Positions 1-9,215 of a stretch of 64,000 bases of DNA are shown here, piece after piece. The notes beneath the pieces were generated by a model. It had not been told where the DNA came from, ran no database searches, and saw only the letters and a list, made by a program, of their open reading frames with translations. How positions within the stretch are numbered: the stretch's first letter is position 1; every line of letters begins with the position of its first letter. A program made the translations under genes and the position numbers. This stretch comes from Salegentibacter sp. 24 (lineage in GTDB: Bacteria > Bacteroidota > Bacteroidia > Flavobacteriales > Flavobacteriaceae): positions 124,001 through 188,000 of the forward strand of contig NZ_SNWE01000002.1 in assembly GCF_004362395.1 (NCBI RefSeq), given 5' to 3'.

Positions 1-208
1 CTGAAATTGCAGCGCCAACAGTTATGCGCTTTAACTCATCCTGATCAAAATTTTCAAAATCTATTACACATTGCAGGTTGTTAATGGTGGAACCATCGTT
101 CAAGGCAATAAACCGATTGCTCCTAAAGGAACGTACCCAACCGTTCACCTCAAATTCCTGTAAAAATTGATTGCTGTCCAATATTTCAGCAATTTTTGCT
201 CGTATCAT
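1..208 (-). CDS. asnS: Asparaginyl-tRNA synthetase, N-terminal part (cut by window edge)
   Basis: Reading the minus strand from an ATG at 206-208 gives 69 residues with the start expected for AsnRS: MIRAKIAEILDS, then the OB-fold anticodon-binding domain with GWVRSFRSNRFIALNDGS and LQCVIDF. The family charges tRNA-Asn with asparagine in the cytoplasm. The catalytic class II core lies outside the window. The gene follows the disrupted exporter gene on the same strand with about 85 bp between them, so it may be co-transcribed or have its own promoter; no clear -7 box was seen. Identity is confident from the typical FIALNDGST motif; the rest of the gene cannot be assessed. Confidence 0.9.
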   Translation of the reverse strand, partial: MIRAKIAEILDSNQFLQEFEVNGWVRSFRSNRFIALNDGSTINNLQCVIDFENFDQDELKRITVGAAIS

Positions 209-293
209 TTATGGTAGATTTAGAAAAAACAAATATAATTTTTCCGGTTCAGCTTGCCAAGCAAGCCTGTTTTTATTAATTATTTTCTCAAAT

Positions 294-2702
294 TTAAGCT
301 TCTTCTTTTTCAATTTCATCCTCGTCTTCCTCTGTATCAATAATTTTCATTGCAGGCTCTTTTAAAACTTCTTTGTTAGCAATATTTTTTTCTAAGGAAA
401 GTAACAAAGAGGGGAGTAATAGCAGGTTGGCCAGCATTGCAAAAAGTAAAGTTGCCGAGACAAGGCCTCCAAGGGCTACTGTTCCACCAAAACTACTAAT
501 CATAAATACCGAAAATCCAAAGAATAGAACGATGGAAGTATAGAACATACTAACTCCGGTCTCGCGTAAAGCCGCGTAAACCGAACGCTTTATTTTCCAA
601 TTGTTAGCTTTAAGTTCCTGTCTATATTTTGCCAGAAAGTGAATGGTATCGTCAACAGAAATCCCAAAAGCTATACTAAAAACCAAAATTGTAGAAGGTT
701 TTATAGGTACTCCTAAAAAGCCCATTAAACCTGCGGTTACCAGTAAAGGCAGTAAGTTTGGGACCAGGGAAACCAATATCATCCTAAATGATCTGAACAT
801 CCAAGCCATAAATAATGCGATAAGTAAAATGGCTAGTGAAAGGGATATAAGTAAATTCTTTATTAAATAATTGGTTCCTTTTTGAAAAATTAGCGCCTTT
901 CCGGTTAGAGATACATTGTAACGTTCTTCGGGGAAAATTTTATTTATTTTTGGGAGCAGATTTTTTTCAAGCTCCTGCATCTTATCGGTTCCGATATCTT
1001 TCATATAGGTAGTCATCCGGGCATATCTGCCTGTACTGTCCACATAAGATGCGAGAAGATTTTCGCCTGAAGAGAAACCTTTTGTATACGGCATTATAAA
1101 GTTTTGTTCCTGTGAAGTTGGTAACTGAAAGTATTCGGCTTCTCCATTATAAAAAGCCTATTTTGAGTATTTTACCAGTCTCGTTATTGAAATTGGTTGC
1201 GAAAATTCAGGAATTTCAGCCAGATAGTCTTCTAGTTCCTCCATTCGCTTTAACGTAGCCAATTGTAAGACACCGTTTTTCCTTTTTGTATCGATTAGAA
1301 TTTCTAAAGGCATTACGCCGTCAAATTCCTCTTCAAAGAATTTAATATCTTTGAAAAATTGAGCCTCTTTTGGCATATCTTCTAATAAACTCCCAGAAGT
1401 TTTTATAGTGTAAATGCCAGTTATACTCACCACAAGCAATACAATTGAAATAATATAAATACTGATACGACGATGTCTAACCATTTGTTCCATCCAGCCT
1501 ACAAAACCCCCTATCCATCGCTTATTGAGATGTTTTAGATGTTTGCGGCGAGGCATATTCATATAGCTGTAGATAATAGGAATTATCAGCAGGCTGAGAA
1601 TAAAGATGGCAACAATATTAATGGAAGCTACAATTCCAAATTCTTTTAATAGTGTACTATCGGTAAGAATAAAAGTTGCAAAGCCTGAAGCCGTCGTTAT
1701 ATTGGTCATTAAAGTGGCATTTCCCACTTTTGTTATTACCCTTTGCAGGGATTTTGCCTGATTTCCATGTTTTTGAATTTCCTGCTGGTATTTATTAATT
1801 AGGAAAATGCAATTGGGAATTCCTATTACAATAATTAAAGGCGGAATCAATGCGGTAAGTACCGTGATCTCATAGTGCAATAAACCAATGACCCCAAAAG
1901 CCCACATCACGCCTATACAAACCGTGATCATTGAAATGATTGTTGCCCGAATAGATCTAAAAAAGAAGAAAAAAATGAGAGAAGTTACGGCAAGAGCTGC
2001 AAGTATAAAAAGCTCAATTTCATCTATTATATTTTGAGCATTCAGGGTTCTTATGTAAGGCATTCCCGATACTTTTATATCGATGCCGGTCTTTTTTTCA
2101 AAGTTATAGATAAGTGGCTGCAGTTCATCTATGACGAAGGTTTTTCGTTGCTTTGAATTTACGATGTCCTTATTTAAGTAAATCGCAGATTGCACCGTAT
2201 TGGAATGAGCACTGTAAACCAGATTCTTGTAAAATGGCAGCTGGTTATAGAGTTGGTTTTGATACTCCTGAAGTTCTTTTCTCGTAGGGTTTTCTTCAGT
2301 GATAAAAGGAACCATCTCAAAACGTTTGGGATCTTCAAACTTTTTTAACTTCTGAAGATTACTTACTGAAATAACATATTCTACCGCAGGGTATGATTCT
2401 AAGGTTTTAGTGAGTTTTTTCCAAGCTTTAAAATTTTCGGGTTTAAAGAGCGCAGAATCTTTTACACCTAAAAGTATGAGGTTTCCTTCTTCTCCAAATT
2501 TATCCAGAAATTTATTATATGCGATATTTTCCTGATGATCGTCTGGTAAAAGATTAGCTTCAGTATAAGAAAAACGCATATTTTTCCATTGTGTAGAGAA
2601 AAACACCGTAGTAGCGATAATAATTAAAAGGATAATAATCCTGTTGCGCAGAATTAATCGCGCAACCGAGTTCCAGAATCCGAAACTAAAAATCTTGGCC
2701 AT
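294..2702 (-). pseudogene. MMPL/RND-family exporter, interrupted by one in-frame TAG
   Basis: Two open segments (1158-2702, 514 codons; 294-1094, 266 codons from an internal Met) lie in the same frame and are separated only by a TAG at 1158-1160. The 20-odd codons between the stop and the internal ATG stay open (AFYNGEAEYFQLPTSQEQ), and together the parts make about 802 codons, a normal length for this family. The first half has a membrane anchor near residue 25, a periplasmic domain, a bundle of membrane helices with the GIPNCIFLINKYQQE loop, and the start of the second periplasmic loop. The second half finishes that loop and gives the second bundle (GISVDDTIHFLAKYRQE). The family exports lipids or hydrophobic compounds using proton motive force. 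A CAG-to-TAG change is the simplest explanation; a sequencing error or suppression cannot be excluded. Confidence 0.85.
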
Positions 2703-2780
2703 GGGAAGTTTTTAAGCGAGCGCAAAGGTATAAAAAGGATGCCTATTTATCGGGTTTTAAGCCATTAAACTACCCTACTA

Positions 2781-5234
2781 TTAAATATCTAAATGAAAAG
2801 TGAACTTAAAAGCGAAATTTTCACTGAAAGTAGGTAGGCTGTAAGGTCCGTAGCGGTAGGCTACCCCCAGGCCAAATCCTACAAGTATTTTTTGCAATTC
2901 CATTCCGATCTCATGATAACCTTCTTTTAAACTCTTAAATGGAATACTATGTCGCCCAGGATTGCTAATGTCGCCAATGGCGTGTCGGGAAATAAAAACA
3001 AGCTCAGGCTGAACTAACCTGTGAATATTCATAGGTCTTAATTGATGTTTAATATGTAACATCGCCTGTTTGTTACTAAAGAATTCGTTGTAATACATCG
3101 TTTCGAAACTGCGCCTTCCTGTAACTGAAAATCTATTTAAAATTCCTTCCTTAGCCGAACTGTTAGGTAAGGAATGATATAAATGTGTTAGTGGAACTTC
3201 TCCCGTGGCATAGTTTCCCTCCAGAATAATTTCAGTGCGAGATTGGTTAAGTCTTTTAATTTCATGTTCTACCAATAAACCAAACTTGGTATAATCAAAA
3301 TCACTTTTAAATATTCCTGAAATTCCCTTGGAGATTTGTCCTGTGAATTTGGGATAACCTTTCTTTATTAGCTCGGTCGAATTTGGTGTTTTTAAAAAGG
3401 TGGCAAATGGTCTCCATAAAAATGAAAATGTAGCTTCAGAAAGTTCGTATTCAGAAAATTCTTTACCGTTAAGAAAAAATGTATAATCCTTGGTTTGGGA
3501 AATATCGCTTTTAGAAAACTGAATTTCGGTCTTGAAATTCGAGCCAAATCTATGAGTAATACCAGTGCTTATTGTACGATGCTCATAAAAGAAATTAATG
3601 TTAACAAAACGCGGTTCTACAATAGAAAAATCGTTTATCCCTCTTAAATATTCGAAGCTTCCAGTTTCTACAATATCACGGGTGTAATTGATTTTAAGGT
3701 CGGTTTCCGTTACTTTATTAAGATGTACTGCGGTGCCAAGGTTATATTTAAACATTTCGTCTTTAGTTCCATAAACCAAGTAACCATTTAAACTAAATTT
3801 CTCTGAAACCTGATCGTTTGTTTTTCCCCCAAACCCTAGGCGTATGCCCTCATAATTATTAAATTTAAAAAATTTACCCAAGGCAAAGTCCCAAAATCCA
3901 ACTGGGTAATAACCTGTAGATATAGAATTTTGAAGTGCTAATTTTTCTTCTATATTTTTTTCTTTTATAAGTATTTTTGCACGATGGCGGCTGAGTTTGT
4001 TTTGCAGGCTTAATTTTTCAGTTCTGTTTTTGAGCCAAAAGCTTTCATCGTATCGATTGGCTTCTGGTTTTACTATAATTTCAGCCGAAGTTTCCAATCT
4101 TTCCTGTGAGTTCAACTGAATATCATAATTTGTACTGCTAGCATTTAAATACAGATCTGGATCGTTTTTCCCAGGTTTAAGAATATTGTTTAAAATAGAT
4201 GCTTTCCTCTGAAGTGTTCCTGTTGTTATGACACCTCCAAAAATTGAAATGGCCTGAACACCATTTCCAGGACTTATTGTTGTTTTTTGAGTTTTTGGGA
4301 ACCATAGATTTTCTACGGGGAAATATTTATATTTCTGGTTTATTTCCAGTTTAATTGTTCCTAAAAGTTGAGCTTTTGCCTGTTGAATTGCAAAAGTTGC
4401 AGTATCTAAATAAAGAACACCTTCAAGTCCTGCAACCGCTTGTTGCCTCTTTGGTTTGAAATAAATTACATAAGCTGGACGCGAAGACTCCGTAGTATCT
4501 AAAATTTTGAAGGTATAATTTTTAAATGCTGATTGCCGTAGGGGTCCTATATAATCCGTTTCGAAAATGCGGAAATCCTTATCGTACATTGAAAATGGAT
4601 TAACTGAAAGGGCAAGAATTTCATAAACCGGTTTCTCGAATCCAGCGGTAGTTAAAGCTTGAACTTCCTCTCTTAAACCATCATCTTGCCTAAAATAAAA
4701 CCTGGATATTTTTTCTGAAAAATAAGTAGCGGCTGAGTTAATAACTGTAGCTATTTCAAAATTAGTGCTATCGGTTTGCATTTTGAGCACATCAGAATGG
4801 TTGTCGATAATAAACTTGCTGTAATTTTTAAAATTGAAGCTTTTCAGTTTTTCCTTGGGATCGTTCTGAGCCTTGTGTGCAATTGCTTTCTTAATTATTG
4901 CATTCGCTTTATTGTCTAAGGAGGAAATATTTACGGGATTAAGGCCCTCAATTTTCGGCTTTAATTTAACCCTCACGAACTCTACGTTTTTTGAAACTTT
5001 AAAAGTCTGCGTTTCGAAACCTACATATGAAATTTTTAATTTGGTTTCTTCTTCGGGCAGAATAAGGGAGAAACTACCATCTATTTTACTTAAGGTTTCT
5101 TGATTGTTATATTCAATTTTAGCAAAGGCTAGGGGATCGCCTGTTTGGTCATTTACAATCCTTCCCTGAAGCTGTTGCTGAGACAATGCTGTGCAGGAAA
5201 AAAGCAGAAAAATAAGCAATAACAGGTGACGCAT
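2781..5234 (-). CDS. DUF5686 / carboxypeptidase-regulatory-like outer-membrane protein
   Basis: 817 residues starting with a signal peptide (MRHLLLLIFLLFSCTALSQ). Residues about 20-105 form a carboxypeptidase-regulatory-like beta-sandwich (LQGRIVNDQTGDPLAFAKIEY ... ISYVGFETQTFKV), followed by the long DUF5686 region, whose C-terminal half is rich in alternating beta-strand segments that suggest an outer-membrane barrel. The domain pair is common in Bacteroidota, where the function is not established; a role in outer-membrane biogenesis or transport is inference. It lies on the same strand as, and 78 bp upstream of, the broken exporter gene, suggesting a shared transcript. It is separated from frr by about 190 bp containing inverted repeats. 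Confidence 0.88.
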   Translation of the reverse strand: MRHLLLLIFLLFSCTALSQQQLQGRIVNDQTGDPLAFAKIEYNNQETLSKIDGSFSLILPEEETKLKISYVGFETQTFKVSKNVEFVRVKLKPKIEGLNPVNISSLDNKANAIIKKAIAHKAQNDPKEKLKSFNFKNYSKFIIDNHSDVLKMQTDSTNFEIATVINSAATYFSEKISRFYFRQDDGLREEVQALTTAGFEKPVYEILALSVNPFSMYDKDFRIFETDYIGPLRQSAFKNYTFKILDTTESSRPAYVIYFKPKRQQAVAGLEGVLYLDTATFAIQQAKAQLLGTIKLEINQKYKYFPVENLWFPKTQKTTISPGNGVQAISIFGGVITTGTLQRKASILNNILKPGKNDPDLYLNASSTNYDIQLNSQERLETSAEIIVKPEANRYDESFWLKNRTEKLSLQNKLSRHRAKILIKEKNIEEKLALQNSISTGYYPVGFWDFALGKFFKFNNYEGIRLGFGGKTNDQVSEKFSLNGYLVYGTKDEMFKYNLGTAVHLNKVTETDLKINYTRDIVETGSFEYLRGINDFSIVEPRFVNINFFYEHRTISTGITHRFGSNFKTEIQFSKSDISQTKDYTFFLNGKEFSEYELSEATFSFLWRPFATFLKTPNSTELIKKGYPKFTGQISKGISGIFKSDFDYTKFGLLVEHEIKRLNQSRTEIILEGNYATGEVPLTHLYHSLPNSSAKEGILNRFSVTGRRSFETMYYNEFFSNKQAMLHIKHQLRPMNIHRLVQPELVFISRHAIGDISNPGRHSIPFKSLKEGYHEIGMELQKILVGFGLGVAYRYGPYSLPTFSENFAFKFTFHLDI

Positions 5235-5292
5235 AGGTTTTTCTGGATTGTAAAGAAAACTGAACAGGCCGTTTGAAAAGTTTTAGAAACGT

Positions 5293-5360
5293 CATCCTGC
5301 CTGTCTGTAAGGATGAAACTTGTTAGAAATAGACACCTCTTAAGGGGTTAAAACAAGTTT
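5293..5360. repeat. Two adjacent inverted repeats (REP-like) between frr and the DUF5686 gene
   Basis: CATCCT (5293-5298) pairs with AGGATG (5310-5315), and AAACTTGTT (5316-5324) pairs with AACAAGTTT (5352-5360), with CCTCTTAAGGGG in the second loop. The GTCATCCTG...AGGATG pattern resembles short interspersed palindromes common between Bacteroidota genes. No long U-tract follows, so simple intrinsic termination is uncertain. Confidence 0.5.
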
Positions 5361-5423
5361 GGTCTGACGAAATCAAAAACTTTCACACAGCCTGTAATTT
5401 ACTATTAAGAAACTGACTTTTTA

Positions 5424-5978
5424 TTATATAGTCATAATTTCTTTTTCCTTGTTTTCCAGGATCGAGTCAATACGTGTAATATGCGCATCTGTTAATTCTT
5501 GTACCTCATTTTCAGCATCTCTCAGCAAATCTTCAGAAATATCCAGTTTCTTTAATTCATTGTTAGCTACTTTCCTTTCGTTTCTTACTCCAATTTTGGC
5601 GTCTTCAGCTTCCGCTTTAGCCTGCTTAGAAAGTTGTTTTCGACGCTCCTCGGTTAGTGGTGGCACGTTTATAATAACATTTTCACCATTATTCATAGGA
5701 TTAAAACCAAGATTGGCCATCATAATTCCTTTTTCAATATCAGAAATTAGTTTCTTCTCAAACGGCTGAATTGAAATAGTTCGCGCATCTGGAGTATTCA
5801 CATTAGCAACTTGTTGAAGAGGAGTTTGAGCTCCGTAATATTCTACCATTACACTACCAAGCATTGCCGGGTTGGCTTTACCTGCACGAATATTTTGTAA
5901 TTGCTTCTTAAGATGATCAATTGCTTTGTCCATACCTTCCTTAGCACTGTCTATAATAAATTCAATTTCGTCTTCCAT
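5424..5978 (-). CDS. frr: Ribosome recycling factor
   Basis: 184 residues, the standard RRF length. The protein releases post-termination ribosomes from mRNA together with EF-G. Visible family features are the N-terminal helix MDKAIDHLKKQLQNIRAGKA with the RAGKANP motif, the domain II segment (VEYYGAQTPLQQVANVNTPD, ISIQPFEKK), and the long C-terminal helical hairpin containing PPLTEERRKQLSK and RNERKVANNELKK. It lies 30 bp downstream of pyrH on the same strand, the classical pyrH-frr pair, and is probably co-transcribed with it. Confidence 0.98.
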   Translation of the reverse strand: MEDEIEFIIDSAKEGMDKAIDHLKKQLQNIRAGKANPAMLGSVMVEYYGAQTPLQQVANVNTPDARTISIQPFEKKLISDIEKGIMMANLGFNPMNNGENVIINVPPLTEERRKQLSKQAKAEAEDAKIGVRNERKVANNELKKLDISEDLLRDAENEVQELTDAHITRIDSILENKEKEIMTI

Positions 5979-6008
5979 TTTTAAAATATTAGTTGATCGT
6001 AAAAAATT

Positions 6009-6716
6009 TTATAAATTAACTTTTGTACCAATTCTTTCGCCGGTTACCACTTTCAAAAGATTCCCAGGGGTATTCATGTCAAAAACAATAATTGGCAATT
6101 CGTTTTCCTGACTTAAAGTAAAAGCTGTAGTATCCATTACTTTAAGACCTTTCCTAATCACATCGTCAAATGATATGAAATCGAATTTTGTTGCTTTTTT
6201 GTCTTTTTCTGGGTCGGCATTGTAAATTCCGTCGACACGTGTTCCTTTTAAAATTACATCGGCGTGAATTTCAATAGCTCTTAAAACGGCAGCAGAATCT
6301 GTAGTGAAATAAGGGTTTCCTGTTCCCCCTCCGAAAATGACTACTCTTCCTTTTTCTAAATGACGCATGGCCTTTCTCCTAATAAAAGGTTCGGCTACTT
6401 CATTAATCTTTATGGCTGATTGTAACCTGGTTTGAATACCGGCATCTTCTAAAGCACTTTGTAGCGCCAAACCGTTTATTACAGTAGCAAGCATTCCCAT
6501 GTGGTCACCTTGCACACGATCCATTCCTTTACTGGCTCCGGCAACACCTCTAAAAATGTTTCCACCTCCTATAACTATAGCTACTTCTATTCCTTTATCT
6601 GTTACTTGTTTAATCTCATCGGCATATTCTGCCAATCGCTCTGGATCTATGCCATATTGACGCTGTCCCATCAACGCTTCTCCTGATAATTTTAATAGTA
6701 TTCTTTTGTATTGCAT
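6009..6716 (-). CDS. pyrH: UMP kinase
   Basis: 235 residues; phosphorylates UMP to UDP in pyrimidine nucleotide synthesis as a cytoplasmic hexamer of the amino acid kinase fold. Motifs seen: [14 protein letters not shown] at the N-terminus, the glycine-rich [26 protein letters not shown], the nucleotide-binding [20 protein letters not shown], and the base-contacting VDGIYNADP. The ATG start fits the usual [12 protein letters not shown] beginning. It is the first gene of the pyrH-frr unit. The 217 bp upstream, up to the divergent peptidase gene, holds its promoter but no -7 match strong enough to list. Confidence 0.98.
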   Translation of the reverse strand: MQYKRILLKLSGEALMGQRQYGIDPERLAEYADEIKQVTDKGIEVAIVIGGGNIFRGVAGASKGMDRVQGDHMGMLATVINGLALQSALEDAGIQTRLQSAIKINEVAEPFIRRKAMRHLEKGRVVIFGGGTGNPYFTTDSAAVLRAIEIHADVILKGTRVDGIYNADPEKDKKATKFDFISFDDVIRKGLKVMDTTAFTLSQENELPIIVFDMNTPGNLLKVVTGERIGTKVNL

Positions 6717-6933
6717 AGCCTTTTTGTAGTGATTGGTGCAAATATAGGTAATATCTTAAATTGAAAAATAACATATTCACAATCAATCTTCCGCTAATTA
6801 CTTAATTTTTTATTGAAGCCTAAGTTTGTTTTCAGTTAAAATTGGGTAATTTTTTTTGGAAAGTCAGTCTTGGATTTAGAATTCAAATGGCGAGGTTTTT
6901 GCTATATTTGAATTACTAAAAATCGAAAAAATC

Positions 6934-7620
6934 ATGTTAGGATATTATATAATTGCAGGCCTCATATTTATTGTGAGTTTGTATGTAAGCAATAAACTGA
7001 AGAGTAAGTTTAAAAAATATTCCAAAGTTCATTTACAAAATGGAATGAGCGGAAAAGAACTCGCCGAAAAAATGTTGCGGGACAATAATATTACTGATGT
7101 AAAGGTGATTTCCACTCCTGGTAGGTTAACCGACCATTATAATCCGCAAAAAAGGACGATAAACCTTTCAGAAGGTGTTTACAGTCAAAGAAACGCAGCA
7201 GCGGCAGCGGTAGCAACTCACGAAACCGGTCACGCAATTCAACATGCGAACGCCTATAGCTGGTTAACTATGAGGAGCCAGTTAGTGCCAGTAGTAAGCG
7301 TAGCTTCAAGATTTTCACAGTGGGTTATTTTCGGCGGATTGATTCTTATGGCTACTACAGCTATTGGAAGCACCGTATTGCTTATAGGAATCATCTTATT
7401 CGCAATGGGAACTTTATTCAGTTTTATAACTTTACCTGTAGAATATGATGCGAGTAAAAGGGCTCTGGCCTGGCTAGAAACGGAAAATATGGTTTCAGGT
7501 GAGGAACATAAAGCTGCTGAAGATTCTTTAAAATGGGCTGCAAGAACCTACGTTGTGGCTGCAGTCGGTTCATTAGCCACCTTGCTTTACTTCCTGAGTA
7601 TTTATATGGGGAGGGAATAA
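6934..7620 (+). CDS. Membrane zinc metallopeptidase, YugP type (Zn_peptidase_2)
   Basis: 228 residues with an N-terminal membrane segment (about 3-19), the zinc site HETGH at residues 96-100 followed by the family-typical AIQHANAYSW, and two or three further membrane helices (about 120-160 and at the C-terminus). The third ligand is probably in PVEYDASKRALAWLE. Members are putative neutral zinc peptidases of the cytoplasmic membrane with unknown substrates. A TATATTTG -7 box lies at 6903-6910, about 24 bp before the ATG, suggesting a single-gene transcript that ends at the hairpin at 7654. Confidence 0.92.
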   Translation: MLGYYIIAGLIFIVSLYVSNKLKSKFKKYSKVHLQNGMSGKELAEKMLRDNNITDVKVISTPGRLTDHYNPQKRTINLSEGVYSQRNAAAAAVATHETGHAIQHANAYSWLTMRSQLVPVVSVASRFSQWVIFGGLILMATTAIGSTVLLIGIILFAMGTLFSFITLPVEYDASKRALAWLETENMVSGEEHKAAEDSLKWAARTYVVAAVGSLATLLYFLSIYMGRE

Positions 7621-7653
7621 TATTATAATTTTGTATTCAAATTTGTAAAAAAT

Positions 7654-7679
7654 AAACCCGCTTTAGCTAAAGCGGGTTT
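7654..7679. terminator. Bidirectional intrinsic terminator
   Basis: A perfect palindrome with arms AAACCCGCTTTAG and CTAAAGCGGGTTT sits between the convergent metallopeptidase and ferritin genes. The A-rich and T-rich ends let it act in both directions. Confidence 0.9.
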
Positions 7680-7722
7680 TATAATATATGAGATTCTTTA
7701 ATAATCTCGGAATTACATAAAT

Positions 7723-8253
7723 TTATTTCTGACTTTTATTCCTGATATTAGGAATACGCTCGTCAAGTAATTTAAGTCCAAGGCCTTCGGTGCCCATAAG
7801 ATCAAACAATTCAAGCGCGCGTCGCATAGTTTGTTCTTCTTCCATTTGTTCCGCAATGAACCATTGTAGAAAATACTCTGTTGTAAAATCATTTACTTTT
7901 CGGCATTTACCTACCAGGTTATGGATTGATTTGGTTATCGAGATTTCCTGGTCCAAAGCCGTTTCAAAGATTTCTTCTAAAGACTTAAAATCATGATTTA
8001 CATTGCTAACTTCAGGAGAATATGCAGTACCACCATTATCATTAATATACCTAAAAATCTTCATCATGTGCTCTCTTTCTTCCGCGGCCTGTTCATAAAA
8101 AAAATCGGCGCTATTAGCAAGTGCGTTATGGTCGCACCAGGATGCCATTGCTAAATATGCTGATGACGAATGCGCTTCTTTTTCAATTTGCTTATTTAAA
8201 AGATCCATGATTTCTACATGGATACTCAATTTCTGTCTTACTAAATCTTTCAT
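7723..8253 (-). CDS. ftnA: Ferritin (non-heme, bacterial type)
   Basis: 176 residues; stores iron as a 24-mer with a ferroxidase centre. The four-helix bundle carries the expected ligands: the glutamate in LLNKQIEKEAHSSSAYLAMA, the EEREHMMKIFRYINDNGG helix, and the later EIFETALDQEISITKSI and WFIAEQMEEEQTMRRAL helices, ending LDERIPNIRN. It is preceded on the same strand by a small unrecognised gene and an Lrp regulator, but an 80-bp gap suggests its own promoter. No Fur-box-like palindrome was recognised. It ends at a strong bidirectional terminator. Confidence 0.96.
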   Translation of the reverse strand: MKDLVRQKLSIHVEIMDLLNKQIEKEAHSSSAYLAMASWCDHNALANSADFFYEQAAEEREHMMKIFRYINDNGGTAYSPEVSNVNHDFKSLEEIFETALDQEISITKSIHNLVGKCRKVNDFTTEYFLQWFIAEQMEEEQTMRRALELFDLMGTEGLGLKLLDERIPNIRNKSQK

Positions 8254-8336
8254 CGTTCATTTTTTATAAATTTAACCAAATGACCAGTAAGAACCTAATT
8301 GCAAATAGAATTTAGAAGTAGTCTAAAGTGAAATAA

Positions 8337-8651
8337 TCAAAAAGGAGTAGTTAATAAGGAATTTAACTCCAGCATTGCGAAAGATCCTGTTATGAATTCC
8401 TTGAGGTCTATGCATTCTAAAGTACTAAAAACGAAAAAATGCTGTCTATTGCAGAGCATCAGCATTTCCAAACCGTGTGGGTTTTGTCCGTTAAAATGTG
8501 CATTAAGGTCAATTTCTTTGACCTGTTGTCTAAATGCTAATAACTGACAAAAACTAAGCTTGATTCTTTTATGTGGAAATTCTATGAAAAAGCACCGCTG
8601 CTTATCGCATTGATAAGAAATAAAGAATTGAGACTGGTGTAATACTTTCAT
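8337..8651 (-). CDS. Small protein of unknown function (possibly DUF6686-like)
   Basis: 104 residues, not recognised with certainty. No signal peptide or membrane segment is seen. It has several cysteines (YQCDKQRC, FCQLL, LMLCNRQ, LECIDL) and beta-rich segments such as FISYQ, CFFIEF, FFVFSTLECIDL. The layout resembles the short DUF6686 family that Bacteroidota often encode near iron genes, but the paired-cysteine motif is degraded (CDKQRC). It lies between ferritin and the Lrp gene on the same strand, so an iron or stress link is conceivable. It is probably real because the frame is open with a good ATG and fills an otherwise empty gap. Confidence 0.65.
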   Translation of the reverse strand: MKVLHQSQFFISYQCDKQRCFFIEFPHKRIKLSFCQLLAFRQQVKEIDLNAHFNGQNPHGLEMLMLCNRQHFFVFSTLECIDLKEFITGSFAMLELNSLLTTPF

Positions 8652-8694
8652 CCTGGTGTCAAAATTAATTCTTATTTAGAATAAATCCAAAGAA

Positions 8695-9165
8695 TTAAAT
8701 TTTGATTTGCCTTTTTATTTGTTGATTTAATGAAATAAAGGTTTCAGTCCTCGAAACTCCTTCTATAGCTTGAATGTTTTTATTGAGCACATTCATTAAA
8801 TGTTCATTGTCTCGGCATAAAATCTTAAGAAAAATAGACCAGTTTCCAGTGGTATAGTGACATTCTATTACTTCTGGAATTTCACTGAGTTGTTTTACGG
8901 CTTGCGGATTGCTCACCGCTTTATCTAAGTAAACCCCCACAAATGCCATGGTTTTATATCCGAGCAAGCGGGGGTTGATCATAAGTTTAGAGCCTTCAAT
9001 TAAACCGGCTTTTTCCAATTTCCGTAAACGTTGGTGTACTGCTGCACCGGTAATTCCAATATTTCTGGCGATCTCAAGGATGGATTTCTTGGCATCGTCC
9101 ATTAAAAAATTTAAAATGGTTTTATCTATACCGTCTATGACAACAGTTTCGTTTACAACTTTCAT
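8695..9165 (-). CDS. Lrp/AsnC family transcriptional regulator
   Basis: 156 residues. Residues about 10-60 form the AsnC-type winged helix-turn-helix (IDKTILNFLMDDAKKSILEI, then GITGAAVHQRLRKLEKAGLI), and about 70-150 form the RAM ligand-binding and oligomerisation domain (TMAFVGVYLDKA, VIECHYTTGNWSIFLKIL). These proteins sense amino acids and control their metabolism and transport. The gene starts 50 bp downstream of the saccharopine dehydrogenase gene on the same strand, so lysine or a lysine-derived effector is a reasonable but unproven inference. Confidence 0.95.
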   Translation of the reverse strand: MKVVNETVVIDGIDKTILNFLMDDAKKSILEIARNIGITGAAVHQRLRKLEKAGLIEGSKLMINPRLLGYKTMAFVGVYLDKAVSNPQAVKQLSEIPEVIECHYTTGNWSIFLKILCRDNEHLMNVLNKNIQAIEGVSRTETFISLNQQIKRQIKI

Positions 9166-9215
9166 ACGGGAGGCTAGTTTAATTAAAAAGCTAAAGTAGC
9201 AAATTGAATTTAAAT

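Noticed and set aside
294-2702. Stop-codon recoding (TAG read as an amino acid) in the exporter gene
   Set aside because: Other genes in the window end normally with TAG and no suppressor tRNA is present here; a point mutation is simpler.
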